A stretch of 13,965 bases of DNA, taken from positions 1 to 13,965 of the forward strand of contig JAOTYV010000106.1 of the NCBI GenBank assembly GCA_029861675.1. Direction: 5' to 3'. Positions 6,434 through 13,960 of the stretch are shown here, piece after piece. The first letter of the stretch is position 1, and every line of letters begins with the position of its first letter. The notes under the pieces are model-generated. The model searched no databases. It saw nothing but the letters and a program-made list of their open reading frames with translations, and had not been told where the DNA came from. This DNA is from Alphaproteobacteria bacterium. Its GTDB lineage: Bacteria > Pseudomonadota > Alphaproteobacteria > UBA8366. The position numbers and the translations under genes are program-made.

Positions 6434-7957
6434 TTGACTGATCAAGACACGAATCCCGGCGGGTCGTCCGGACCCCTGGTCAAGCGGTCGCTCGACAAGG
6501 ATCTGACCAAGATCGTGTCCGTCGAGACCGCGGCCCGCGCCGTTACCCGCCGCTTGCCGGCGCTTGGACTGGCGTTGGTGTTCCTGGGATTGGCCGGCGG
6601 TTTCGCCGCGATTTATATCGGCGCGCAGCCCAACGCGGTCTTCATTGTCACCGCCGCGGTTCTCGGCGGGTACATGGCGCTCAATATCGGCGCCAACGAT
6701 GTTGCCAACAATGTCGGCCCCGCCGTCGGATCACGCGCCCTGACCCTGGTCGGCGCGCTGATGATCGCCGCGGTGTTCGAAGCGGCCGGTGCCCTGATCG
6801 CCGGCGGCGATGTCGTCTCGACCATTTCGAAGGGCATCATCGATCCCAGCTTGGTGCCGGATACCGATACCTTCGTCTGGGCGATGATGTCGGCGCTGCT
6901 GTCGGCCGCCCTATGGATCAACCTGGCGACCTATGTCGGGGCGCCGGTATCGACAACCCACGCGGTTGTCGGCGGCGTCATGGGCGGCGGGATCGCGGCA
7001 GTCGGGTTCGACCTGGTCAATTGGGCGACGATGGCGAAAATCGCCGCAAGCTGGGTGATTTCGCCGCTGCTCGGCGGTGTCATCGCCGCGATATTCCTCG
7101 CGATCATCAAGATCAATATCATTTATCGGGAAGACAAGATCGCGGCCGCCAAGCGCTGGGTTCCGATGCTGCTGGCGATCATGGCGACGGCGTTTTCCTG
7201 CTACCTGCTGATGAAGGGGCTGAAGAAGGTCTGGAAGCCTGATTTTTGGATGGTCGTGGCGATCGGCGTGGCGATTTACGCGGCAACCTTCGCGTTGATC
7301 CGGCCCTGGGTCGCCCGGCAGGCGGAAGGGATGGAGAACCGCAACCAGTCGCTCCGCAAGTTATTCCATCTGCCGCTGATCTGTTCGGCGGCGCTGCTAT
7401 CCTTCGCGCACGGCGCCAACGATGTCGCCAATGCGGTCGGTCCGCTCGCCGCCATCCTGCACAGCATTTCGACCGGCGGCATCGCCGCCGAGGTCGGTAT
7501 TCCAATTTGGGTGATGCTGATCGGCGCCGCCGGAATCGCGACCGGGTTGTTCCTGTTCGGCCCTCGTCTCATCCGCATGGTCGGCGAAGAAATCACCAAG
7601 ATGAATCCGATGCGGGCGTTTTGCGTGGCCCTGTCGGCGGCCATCACCGTCATCATCGCGTCGGCGCTGGGCTTGCCCGTAAGTTCTACCCACATCGCGG
7701 TCGGCGCGGTCTTCGGCGTCGGGTTTTTTCGCGAATACTATACCAGCCGAAGCGCGCGCCGCCGCGCTTATGTCAGCGCAAAGGGCAATGCCTCGACTGG
7801 GTCCGGCGATGCTGCGGTCGATCCGGAGACCTTCATCCACCGCCGGCTGGTGCGCCGCTCGCATTTCATGACGATCATCGCCGCCTGGCTGATCACCGTG
7901 CCGGTCGCGGCCCTTCTGGCGGCCTTGATTTACGGTGCGTCAACGCTGGTCCGGTGA
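6434..7957 (+). CDS. pit: Inorganic phosphate transporter, PiT/PHO4 family
   Basis: 507-residue polytopic inner-membrane permease that takes up phosphate (usually as a metal-phosphate complex or with cations). It has the two inverted-repeat PHO4 signatures: NIGANDVANNVGPAVGSRAL (about 84-103) and HGANDVANAVGPLAAIL (about 326-342). About ten to twelve hydrophobic helices alternate along the chain, with paired VSTTHAVVGGVMGGG and VSSTHIAVGAVFGVG segments also mirroring each other in the two halves. A hydrophilic N-terminal segment of about 42 residues precedes the first helix, and a polar loop of about 40 residues lies before the last helix. Translation starts at TTG with AGGAG upstream. The gene is separated from the hydroxyacid dehydrogenase by 118 nt holding operator-like repeats, so it probably has its own promoter. 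No PhoU/DUF47 partner is adjacent, although many Pit genes have one. Family assignment is secure; ion coupling and affinity are not readable. Confidence 0.95.
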   Translation: MTDQDTNPGGSSGPLVKRSLDKDLTKIVSVETAARAVTRRLPALGLALVFLGLAGGFAAIYIGAQPNAVFIVTAAVLGGYMALNIGANDVANNVGPAVGSRALTLVGALMIAAVFEAAGALIAGGDVVSTISKGIIDPSLVPDTDTFVWAMMSALLSAALWINLATYVGAPVSTTHAVVGGVMGGGIAAVGFDLVNWATMAKIAASWVISPLLGGVIAAIFLAIIKINIIYREDKIAAAKRWVPMLLAIMATAFSCYLLMKGLKKVWKPDFWMVVAIGVAIYAATFALIRPWVARQAEGMENRNQSLRKLFHLPLICSAALLSFAHGANDVANAVGPLAAILHSISTGGIAAEVGIPIWVMLIGAAGIATGLFLFGPRLIRMVGEEITKMNPMRAFCVALSAAITVIIASALGLPVSSTHIAVGAVFGVGFFREYYTSRSARRRAYVSAKGNASTGSGDAAVDPETFIHRRLVRRSHFMTIIAAWLITVPVAALLAALIYGASTLVR

Positions 7958-7963
7958 CCCCGG

Positions 7964-7979
7964 CGTCGCGATTGCGACG
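7964..7979 (+). other. Short GC hairpin after the pit stop codon
   Basis: CGTCGC (7964-7969), loop GATT, GCGACG (7974-7979) forms a perfect 6-bp stem only 6 nt after the pit stop. It could protect the 3' end or assist termination, but no T-run follows. A second inverted repeat in the same spacer, GGCCGC (8004-8009) with GCGGCC (8035-8040) then TTT, can extend by A-T and G-T pairs and might be the actual transcript end. Neither is a classical intrinsic terminator. Confidence 0.35.
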
Positions 7980-8078
7980 GGACGAGGCGCAGTTTTGCCA
8001 GAGGGCCGCCAAGTGTTGCATTCTGTTCCGTAAAGCGGCCTTTACCCGGGCCGCGCTCGAACGATCGGGAGCAGGACC

Positions 8079-9422
8079 ATGCAGACGAAGGCGTTGGCGG
8101 AATATGCGGTTGGACTGACCTATGACGATTTGCCGGCGGATGTCCGCAACCTGGCGCGCGACTGCGTACAGGACACCATCGGCATCGGCATATTCGGCGC
8201 CCAAATGCCGTGGAGCCGCATCATCACCGACTATGTCACCCGCAGCGCCGGGGCGGGCCCGTGCTCGGTCTTCGGCATGCCCGGAAGCGGCATCAGCGCA
8301 CCATTCGCCGCGCTGGCCAATGGCGCGCTCGCCCATGCGTTCGAGATGGACAGCCTGCGCACCCACAGCGCGGGCGTGCACCCTGCCGGCACGGCGGCGG
8401 CGGTGCTGGCGGCGGCGGAGGAAACAGGCGCGTCCGGCAAGGATCTGATCACCGCTTTCGTGGCCGGGATGGAGGTGATGACGCGGATCGGCCTGGCCAC
8501 CCGGCACACGCCCGAAGATAAAGGCTTCCACGCGCCGGGACTGACCGGCGTGTTCGGCGCGGCGGTCGCCGCCGGCAGGCTCTATGGCCTGGACGCGAAA
8601 GCGATGACCCATGCGCTCGGTATCGGCGGGTCGCTCTGTTCCGGCTTGCTGGAATTCGCCAAGAGCGGGCGCGGCGGCATGGTCAAGCGCCTGCATCTCG
8701 GCCGCTCGGCGGAAGGCGGCATCCTGGCGGCGTCGCTCGCGCGTGGCGGCTTCGACGGGCCGGACACCGTGCTCGAAGGCGCGTTCGGCTTCATGGCCGC
8801 CTTCACCGATGAACCCGCGATGGAAAAGCTGACCGAGGGGCTGGGCGAGACCTGGGAAACCCGCACCATCTGCTTCAAGCGTTGTTCGTGCCACATCACC
8901 GCGCACGCGCCGATCGAGGCGCTGCAGGAGCTGCGCGCGGAACATGGCTTCGACGCGGGCGACGTCAAGTCGCTTACCATCGGCACCAGCCAGAAGGTGC
9001 TCGACAACCACGATATCCGGGTGCCGCAGGACGTGATGGCGGCGCAATACAGCGTGCCTTTCCCGGTCGCGCTATCGATGTTTCACGATCCCGCGGACCC
9101 GCACTCGTTTCTCGAGGCCGATATCGCCGACCCGGCGATCCTCGACTTCATCACGCGCATGCGGCTGGAATTGTTCGAGGAAACCAAGAAACCGGGCCAG
9201 GGCCGGGTCTGCAAGCTCGATGTGGAACTGGCCGACGGGCGTACGGTCGGCAAGGTCATGACCGATTCGACCGGCACCGCCACCCGGCCGATGAGCGCTG
9301 ACGCCTTCGACGGCAAGTTCCGCAACTCCACCCGCGGTATGGGCGAGGCCAAATCGGAAGCGTTGCTCGCGCGGATCAAGGATCTGGAGAACGCGCCGAC
9401 GGTGGCGGGGTTGTTGGGTTAG
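8079..9422 (+). CDS. MmgE/PrpD family protein (dehydratase/decarboxylase/isomerase fold), paralog 1
   Basis: 447 residues, full length for the MmgE/PrpD family, which includes 2-methylcitrate dehydratase and cis-aconitate decarboxylase. The helical N-terminal domain contains LPADVRNLARDCVQDTIGIG (18-37). Residues Asp91, Thr95, His101, His151 and Lys203 (in MVKRLHLGRSAEGG) match in order and spacing Asp93, Thr97, His103, His159 and Lys207 of cis-aconitate decarboxylase. The later family block, normally Lys-x-Tyr-Pro before a conserved His, reads FKRCSCHITAH (266-276), so Lys267 and His276 remain but Tyr-Pro is replaced by Arg-Cys. GGGAG (8067-8071) precedes the ATG. It stands 121 nt after pit and 99 nt before the lysine-module dehydrogenase, all on one strand. 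Function within the family cannot be assigned; no citrate-synthase-like gene of a methylcitrate cycle is nearby. Confidence 0.93.
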   Translation: MQTKALAEYAVGLTYDDLPADVRNLARDCVQDTIGIGIFGAQMPWSRIITDYVTRSAGAGPCSVFGMPGSGISAPFAALANGALAHAFEMDSLRTHSAGVHPAGTAAAVLAAAEETGASGKDLITAFVAGMEVMTRIGLATRHTPEDKGFHAPGLTGVFGAAVAAGRLYGLDAKAMTHALGIGGSLCSGLLEFAKSGRGGMVKRLHLGRSAEGGILAASLARGGFDGPDTVLEGAFGFMAAFTDEPAMEKLTEGLGETWETRTICFKRCSCHITAHAPIEALQELRAEHGFDAGDVKSLTIGTSQKVLDNHDIRVPQDVMAAQYSVPFPVALSMFHDPADPHSFLEADIADPAILDFITRMRLELFEETKKPGQGRVCKLDVELADGRTVGKVMTDSTGTATRPMSADAFDGKFRNSTRGMGEAKSEALLARIKDLENAPTVAGLLG

Positions 9423-9521
9423 GCGCGCCTCCATAACGACCGCCTTGCTTTCCGCCGGGGGATCGGGCATCTCTACGCGCGGGTTCGGCTTGACCACTTC
9501 GCATGATGGGACGGCGGTCGA

Positions 9522-10604
9522 ATGGCGAAAACCGTGAGCAAGATCATCCTTCTCGGCGGCGGCAAGATCGGCGCGGCGATCGTCGAATTGCTCGGGGCGA
9601 GCGGCGATTACGACCTGGTCGTCGGCGATCATGACCAAACGATCCTCGACACGCTGCACCGCCACGACGCGGAACGCCGGGTGCTGGATGTCGAGGACGC
9701 GGCGGCGCTGCGCGATATCATGGCCGGCGGCGACGTGGTAATCAGCGCCCTGCCGTTCTATCTCAACGCAGGCGTCGCCGAGGCGGCGCGTGAGTGCGGT
9801 CTCCATTACTTCGACCTGACCGAGGATGTCGAGACGACACGCCGGGTGCACCAGATCGCCGACGGCGCGGACCGGGTGTTCATGCCGCAATGCGGACTGG
9901 CGCCCGGCTTCATCTCGATCGTGGCGCATGATCTGGCGCGCCGGTTCGACAGTCTCGACGCGGTGCGGCTGCGGGTCGGCGCGCTGCCGCAGTTTCCGAC
10001 CAATGCGCTGAACTACAATCTGACCTGGAGCACCGACGGGCTGATCAACGAATACTGCAACCCGTGCGAAGCGATTCACGAGGGCAAGCGGATCGAGACC
10101 TTGCCGCTGCAGGGCATCGAACAGTTCTCGCTCGACGGCATCACCTATGAGGCGTTCAACACGTCCGGCGGGCTTGGCACGCTGTGCGAAACCCTCGACG
10201 GCAAGGTCAGGGAGGTCGATTACAAGACCGTGCGCTATCCCGGCCATTGCATGCAAATGCGGCTGCTGGTCAACGATTTGAAGCTCGGTGAACGGCGCGC
10301 CCTGTTCAAGGACGTACTGGAAACCGCCATTCCGATTACCCTGCAGGACGTGGTGCTGATCTTCGCCACGGTCACCGGCATGCGCGACGGCCGGCTGACT
10401 CAGGAATCATACGCCAACAAGGTCTACAACCGGGACATCAACGGCACTGTGTGGAGCGCGATCCAGACCACCACCTCCGCCGGCGTCTGCGCCATGATTG
10501 AATTGCTGCGCGCGGGCCAGTTACCGAAAGGCGGTTTCGTGCGTCAGGAGGATGTGACGCTCGACGCCTTCCTGTCGAACCGGTTCGGCCGCTACTACGA
10601 GTAA
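9522..10604 (+). CDS. Saccharopine dehydrogenase-family oxidoreductase, probably L-lysine 6-dehydrogenase or saccharopine dehydrogenase
   Basis: 360 residues with an N-terminal Rossmann domain: LLGGGKIGAAI (10-20) binds the dinucleotide, and Asp36 in VVGDHD at the end of the second strand suggests NAD. The conserved CGLAPGF block lies near 124-130 and the rest is the family's alpha/beta C-terminal domain. The length fits bacterial lysine 6-dehydrogenase and stand-alone saccharopine dehydrogenase rather than the two-domain LKR-SDH fusion. Both candidates produce 2-aminoadipate 6-semialdehyde, the substrate of the ALDH7 protein encoded 5 nt downstream, and that pairing is the main support for a lysine-catabolic role. 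No separate lysine-ketoglutarate reductase is seen, which tilts toward direct lysine dehydrogenation, though that gene could lie elsewhere. GGGA (9508-9511) precedes the ATG. I see no convincing promoter in the 99-nt upstream spacer, so it may be transcribed from before the MmgE/PrpD gene. Confidence 0.88.
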   Translation: MAKTVSKIILLGGGKIGAAIVELLGASGDYDLVVGDHDQTILDTLHRHDAERRVLDVEDAAALRDIMAGGDVVISALPFYLNAGVAEAARECGLHYFDLTEDVETTRRVHQIADGADRVFMPQCGLAPGFISIVAHDLARRFDSLDAVRLRVGALPQFPTNALNYNLTWSTDGLINEYCNPCEAIHEGKRIETLPLQGIEQFSLDGITYEAFNTSGGLGTLCETLDGKVREVDYKTVRYPGHCMQMRLLVNDLKLGERRALFKDVLETAIPITLQDVVLIFATVTGMRDGRLTQESYANKVYNRDINGTVWSAIQTTTSAGVCAMIELLRAGQLPKGGFVRQEDVTLDAFLSNRFGRYYE

Positions 10605-10609
10605 AGTCT

Positions 10610-12112
10610 ATGGATGAGAAAATCATTTTCGACTCCCTTGGACTGACCGGCGATGCGGTCACCGGCGGCGGCCTCGCGGTCCGTTCCCCGGTTGACGGCC
10701 GCGAAATCGGCCGGGTCACCCTGGATGATGCAAAATCGCTGGATGCGAAGATCGCCCGCGCGGCCGCGGGCTTCGAGTCCTGGCGCTCGGTGCCCGCGCC
10801 GCGCAGGGGTGAATTGGCACGGCTGCTGGGCGAGGAATTGCGCGCGGCCAAGGAACCGCTCGGCGCGCTGGTTGCGCTCGAATCCGGCAAGATTCTGCAG
10901 GAAGGGCTCGGCGAAGTGCAGGAGATGATCGACATCTGCGATTTCGCGGTCGGCCTGTCGCGTCAACTCTACGGGCTGACCATGGCGTCGGAACGGCCGG
11001 GCCACAAGATGATGGAGACCTGGCATCCGCTCGGCGCCGTCGGGGTGATCAGCGCCTTCAACTTTCCCGTCGCGGTGTGGTCGTGGAATTTCGCGCTCGC
11101 GCTGGTGTGCGGCGATACGGTGGTCTGGAAGCCGTCGGAAAAGACGCCGCTCTGCGCGCTCGCGTGCGGGAATGTATTCGCCCGCGCGCTAGAGCGGTTC
11201 GGCGCGGCGCCGGACGGGCTCCTCGAAGTGGTGATCGGCGAGCGCGATCTCGGGGAAGTGCTGGTCGCCGACCGGCGGCTGCCCTTGATCAGCGCGACCG
11301 GAAGCTGCCGCATGGGCCGCGAGGTCGCGCCGGCGGTGGCCGCGCGTCTCGGACGCAGCCTGCTGGAACTCGGCGGCAACAATGCGATGATCGTGGCGCC
11401 CTCGGCCGATCTGGAATTGGCCGTCCGGGCGATCCTGTTCAGCGCGGTCGGCACCGCCGGGCAGCGCTGCACCTCGTTGCGGCGGCTGATCGTGCATGCG
11501 GATGTGTATGACGCCCTGCTGCCGCGGCTTAAGAAAGCCTATGCCTCGGTGCGTGTCGGCAATCCGCTGGAAGACGGCGTGCTGGTCGGCCCGCTGATCG
11601 ACCAACCGGCGTTCGACCGGATGCAGGCGGCGCTGGCCGGCGCCGCGGGCGAAGGCGGGCAGGTGTCCGGCGGCGGGCGGGTGCTCGCCGATACCTATGC
11701 GGAGGCGTGGTATGTGGAACCTGCAATTGTCGAGATGCCGGGACAGACCGAAACCGTGACGGAAGAGACCTTCGCGCCGATCCTCTATGTCATGAAGTAC
11801 CGGGAGTTCGACGAGGCGATTGCCTTGCACAACGCGGTGCCGCAGGGGTTGTCGTCCTGCGTGTTCACCAATGATCTGCGCGAGGGGGAGCGGTTTCTCT
11901 CCGCCGACGGCAGCGATTGCGGCATCGCCAATGTCAATATCGGGCCGAGCGGCGCGGAAATCGGCGGCGCCTTCGGCGGCGAGAAGGATACGGGCGGCGG
12001 CCGGGAATCCGGCTCGGATTCCTGGAAGGCGTATATGCGCCGGGCGACAAACACGATCAACTATTCCCGCGACCTGCCGCTCGCCCAGGGCATCGTTTTC
12101 GAAACGGGCTGA
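10610..12112 (+). CDS. amaB: ALDH7 (antiquitin-type) 2-aminoadipate 6-semialdehyde dehydrogenase
   Basis: 500-residue NAD-dependent aldehyde dehydrogenase oxidising 2-aminoadipate semialdehyde (in equilibrium with piperideine-6-carboxylate) to 2-aminoadipate. Catalytic residues are Asn151 in FNFP, Lys174 in WKPSEKTP, Glu253 in LLELGGNNA and the nucleophile Cys287 in GTAGQRCTS. Antiquitin-specific segments are very clear: LGRSLLELGGNNAMI (248-262), LKKAYASVRVGNP, then SGAEIGGAFGGEKDTGGG followed by RESGSDSWKAYMRR and TINYSRDLPLAQGI at the C-terminus. The start is 5 nt after the upstream dehydrogenase stop, so the two genes form one lysine-oxidation unit. The Shine-Dalgarno is poor, consistent with coupled translation. 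Pathway assignment rests on subfamily motifs plus the partner gene; related ALDH7 proteins can also oxidise betaine aldehyde and lipid aldehydes. The symbol follows the Pseudomonas gene for the same step. Confidence 0.93.
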   Translation: MDEKIIFDSLGLTGDAVTGGGLAVRSPVDGREIGRVTLDDAKSLDAKIARAAAGFESWRSVPAPRRGELARLLGEELRAAKEPLGALVALESGKILQEGLGEVQEMIDICDFAVGLSRQLYGLTMASERPGHKMMETWHPLGAVGVISAFNFPVAVWSWNFALALVCGDTVVWKPSEKTPLCALACGNVFARALERFGAAPDGLLEVVIGERDLGEVLVADRRLPLISATGSCRMGREVAPAVAARLGRSLLELGGNNAMIVAPSADLELAVRAILFSAVGTAGQRCTSLRRLIVHADVYDALLPRLKKAYASVRVGNPLEDGVLVGPLIDQPAFDRMQAALAGAAGEGGQVSGGGRVLADTYAEAWYVEPAIVEMPGQTETVTEETFAPILYVMKYREFDEAIALHNAVPQGLSSCVFTNDLREGERFLSADGSDCGIANVNIGPSGAEIGGAFGGEKDTGGGRESGSDSWKAYMRRATNTINYSRDLPLAQGIVFETG

Positions 12113-12140
12113 CCGCGCAGTTCTGCGGTATCATTGCCGC

Positions 12141-13511
12141 ATGACCGAGAGTTTGACCCGAAAATTTGCGGAAAAATTGACGACGACGCGAGTGGACGAC
12201 CTGCCGCCGGATGCGATCGAGGTGGCGCGCCAGGTGCTGCTCGATGCGCTCGGCGTGAGCGTCGCCGGTGTCGCCGAGCCGTCCGGGCTCGGCCGCATCA
12301 CCATCGACTATACCGCCAGCCTCGGGGGCAAGGCCGACGCGAGCGTGATCGGCGGCGGCTTCAAGACGTCCGTGCCGAACGCGGCCTATGCGAACGGCAC
12401 GCTGTGCCATGCCCTGGATTACGACAACACCTGGTGGCCGCGAAACCATCCGGCGTCGCCGTCGCTTCCGGCGATCCTGGCGGTGGCCGAGCGCGACGGT
12501 GCGTCCGGCGCCGAGGTGCTGCGCGCCATCGTGCTCGCCTTCGAGGTGCAGGGGCGTATCCGTTTGGCGTCGCAAGGCGCGATCTCCGGCGGTCCGTTTC
12601 ATCATCCGGGCGTATCGGGGGCCATGGGCGCCGTCGCTGGGGCGGGCGTATTGCTGGGGCTTTCGGCGGCGCAGCTTTGCATGGCGTTCGGCAACGCGGG
12701 CTCGCGCGCCGGCACGGTGACCGCGAACCACGGCACCATGACCAAGCCGAGCCACAGCGGCATCGGCGCGCGCATGGGCGTGGAGGCGGCGCTGTTGGCG
12801 GCGCGCGGCTTTACCGCATCCGACGATATCTTCGGCGCCGGCGAATTACTCCAAACCTTTTACGGCGCCGTGAATTGCGATCCTGGGCTGTTGGTCGCCG
12901 GATTCGGTGCGCCCTACCGGATGGTGACGCCAGGCGTCGCCTTCAAGCAATACCCCGCCAAATACTCGTGTCACCGCGGCATCGAGGCGGCCATCACGCT
13001 CTCGGGAAAACACGGGCTGCTGGCGAAGGACATCGACCGGGTCGAGGTCGAATACCCGCCGACCAAATTGGTCGACCGGCCCCGGCCGCGCAGCGGCCTC
13101 GACGGCAAATTCAGCCTGCAATACGGCGTGGCGGCGGGCCTGCTGGATCGCCGGGTCGGGATCGACACCTTCGTTGATTCGCGCCGGTTTGCGCCCGACA
13201 TGGTGGATCTGCTGGATCGCATCACGATCGCCGAAGATCCGTCGATCCCGCGCGACTTTGCGGACGCATGGATTGTCGTGCGGGTCCGGACGCACGATGG
13301 GCAAGTGCTGGAAGAGCGCTGCGCCGATTTGAAAGGCCGGGCGGGGCATCCGCCGGCCCGGGAAGACCGTCTACGCAAATTCCGCGATTGCGTCGCCGAT
13401 ATGATGCCGGATGCGGACGCGGAAAAATGTATTCGCACGGTCGAAAATTTGGCGGGGCAACGAACCATTCGCCCGCTGATGACGTTGTTGCGCAACGCGG
13501 CCACCGGTTGA
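12141..13511 (+). CDS. MmgE/PrpD family protein, paralog 2
   Basis: 456 residues, full length for the family. Start at ATG 12141: the frame is open further upstream, but that stretch overlaps the ALDH gene and is low-complexity Arg/Ser-rich, whereas family similarity begins at once with LTRKFAEKLTTTRVDDLPPD. Asp93, Thr97 and His103 (ALDYDNTWWPRNHPASPS) fall at the same numbers as the active-site Asp93/Thr97/His103 of cis-aconitate decarboxylase; His154/155 and Lys202 suit its His159 and Lys207. The typical block AFKQYPAKYSCH (267-278) is intact, unlike paralog 1. It follows the ALDH stop by 28 nt, a gap holding a small palindrome CGCAG-TT-CTGCG (12116-12127) and no obvious ribosome binding site, so it is likely the last gene of the unit. 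It converges with the membrane gene to its right. It is clearly diverged from paralog 1, so a different substrate is likely. Confidence 0.93.
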   Translation: MTESLTRKFAEKLTTTRVDDLPPDAIEVARQVLLDALGVSVAGVAEPSGLGRITIDYTASLGGKADASVIGGGFKTSVPNAAYANGTLCHALDYDNTWWPRNHPASPSLPAILAVAERDGASGAEVLRAIVLAFEVQGRIRLASQGAISGGPFHHPGVSGAMGAVAGAGVLLGLSAAQLCMAFGNAGSRAGTVTANHGTMTKPSHSGIGARMGVEAALLAARGFTASDDIFGAGELLQTFYGAVNCDPGLLVAGFGAPYRMVTPGVAFKQYPAKYSCHRGIEAAITLSGKHGLLAKDIDRVEVEYPPTKLVDRPRPRSGLDGKFSLQYGVAAGLLDRRVGIDTFVDSRRFAPDMVDLLDRITIAEDPSIPRDFADAWIVVRVRTHDGQVLEERCADLKGRAGHPPAREDRLRKFRDCVADMMPDADAEKCIRTVENLAGQRTIRPLMTLLRNAATG

Positions 13512-13525
13512 CCGACCTTCGCGGT

Positions 13526-13960
13526 TTATTGAAGCGGCCAGGGCAGATCCACACCCAGGTAAAGCTGCAGGAAACCGCGCGGATATTCGAGCGTCATCAG
13601 ATGTTGCACGAGGCCGAGCACGCAGATAAACGCGGCCGAGTTCACCGCACACCAAACGTGGCGGACGCCGCCCTTAATTCGAATGAAGCTGTAGGTGAAC
13701 AGCGCCACGCCGATGACGAAGCCGAACAGCGCGGAGGCGATCATCATCAGCAAAAGCCATCCGAGGTAATGCGCGCTGGTGCGGTAGGTAACGTGCTCGC
13801 TGAATTGTTCGCGTTCGGAATCGTAGAAAATCGAATGCGGCCGCTTGGTCGCGACCAGGCGGATGCCGAGCGGGATGAGGAATGTCAGGCTGAGGCCGCA
13901 GGCCACCTGCGGATAGATGCTGGTGAGCCAATTGTGTTGCAGGGAATCCCATAGCAGCAT
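13526..13960 (-). CDS. Probable TctB-type small membrane subunit of a tripartite tricarboxylate transporter, N-terminus probably cut
   Basis: 144 residues from the ATG at 13960, only 5 nt from the window edge, so that Met may be internal. Three hydrophobic stretches are visible: IYPQVACGLSLTFLIPLGIR (about 15-34), WLLLMMIASALFGFVIGVAL (about 68-87) and VWCAVNSAAFICVLGLVQHL (about 101-120). The pattern GFVIGVALFTYSFIRIKGG, a basic loop, then a helix ending in YPRGFL resembles the C-terminal half of TctB proteins, which have four helices and end in a Pro-x-Gly motif; here the first helix would lie outside the window. TctB works with the TctA permease and a periplasmic TctC to import carboxylates, which would suit the catabolic genes. 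No tctA follows it, because the next gene is convergent 14 nt away, so order is unusual for such operons. It could instead be an unrelated membrane protein. Confidence 0.6.
   Translation of the reverse strand: MLLWDSLQHNWLTSIYPQVACGLSLTFLIPLGIRLVATKRPHSIFYDSEREQFSEHVTYRTSAHYLGWLLLMMIASALFGFVIGVALFTYSFIRIKGGVRHVWCAVNSAAFICVLGLVQHLMTLEYPRGFLQLYLGVDLPWPLQ

Noticed and set aside
9439..9519. Inverted GACCGCC / GGCGGTC in the spacer before the lysine-module dehydrogenase
   Set aside because: Seven-base GC-rich matches 67 nt apart are expected by chance at this base composition, and there is no additional pairing or symmetry around them.
7893..10256. Two long minus-strand open frames (7893-9047 and 9072-10256)
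   Set aside because: Both are antisense to well-supported genes (MmgE/PrpD and the saccharopine-family dehydrogenase). The part lying over the 9423-9521 spacer reads like plausible protein, but the rest has no domain, so I do not call a gene or remnant.
11820..12140. N-terminal extension of MmgE/PrpD paralog 2 by 107 codons
   Set aside because: The extension overlaps the ALDH7 coding region in another frame and is Arg/Ser/Ala-rich without family similarity. The family N-terminus begins just after ATG 12141.
13511..13530. Possible bidirectional terminator between the convergent genes
   Set aside because: ACCG/CGGT gives just a 4-bp stem before TTTATT on the plus strand, with no T-run on the minus strand. 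Chance is a sufficient explanation.
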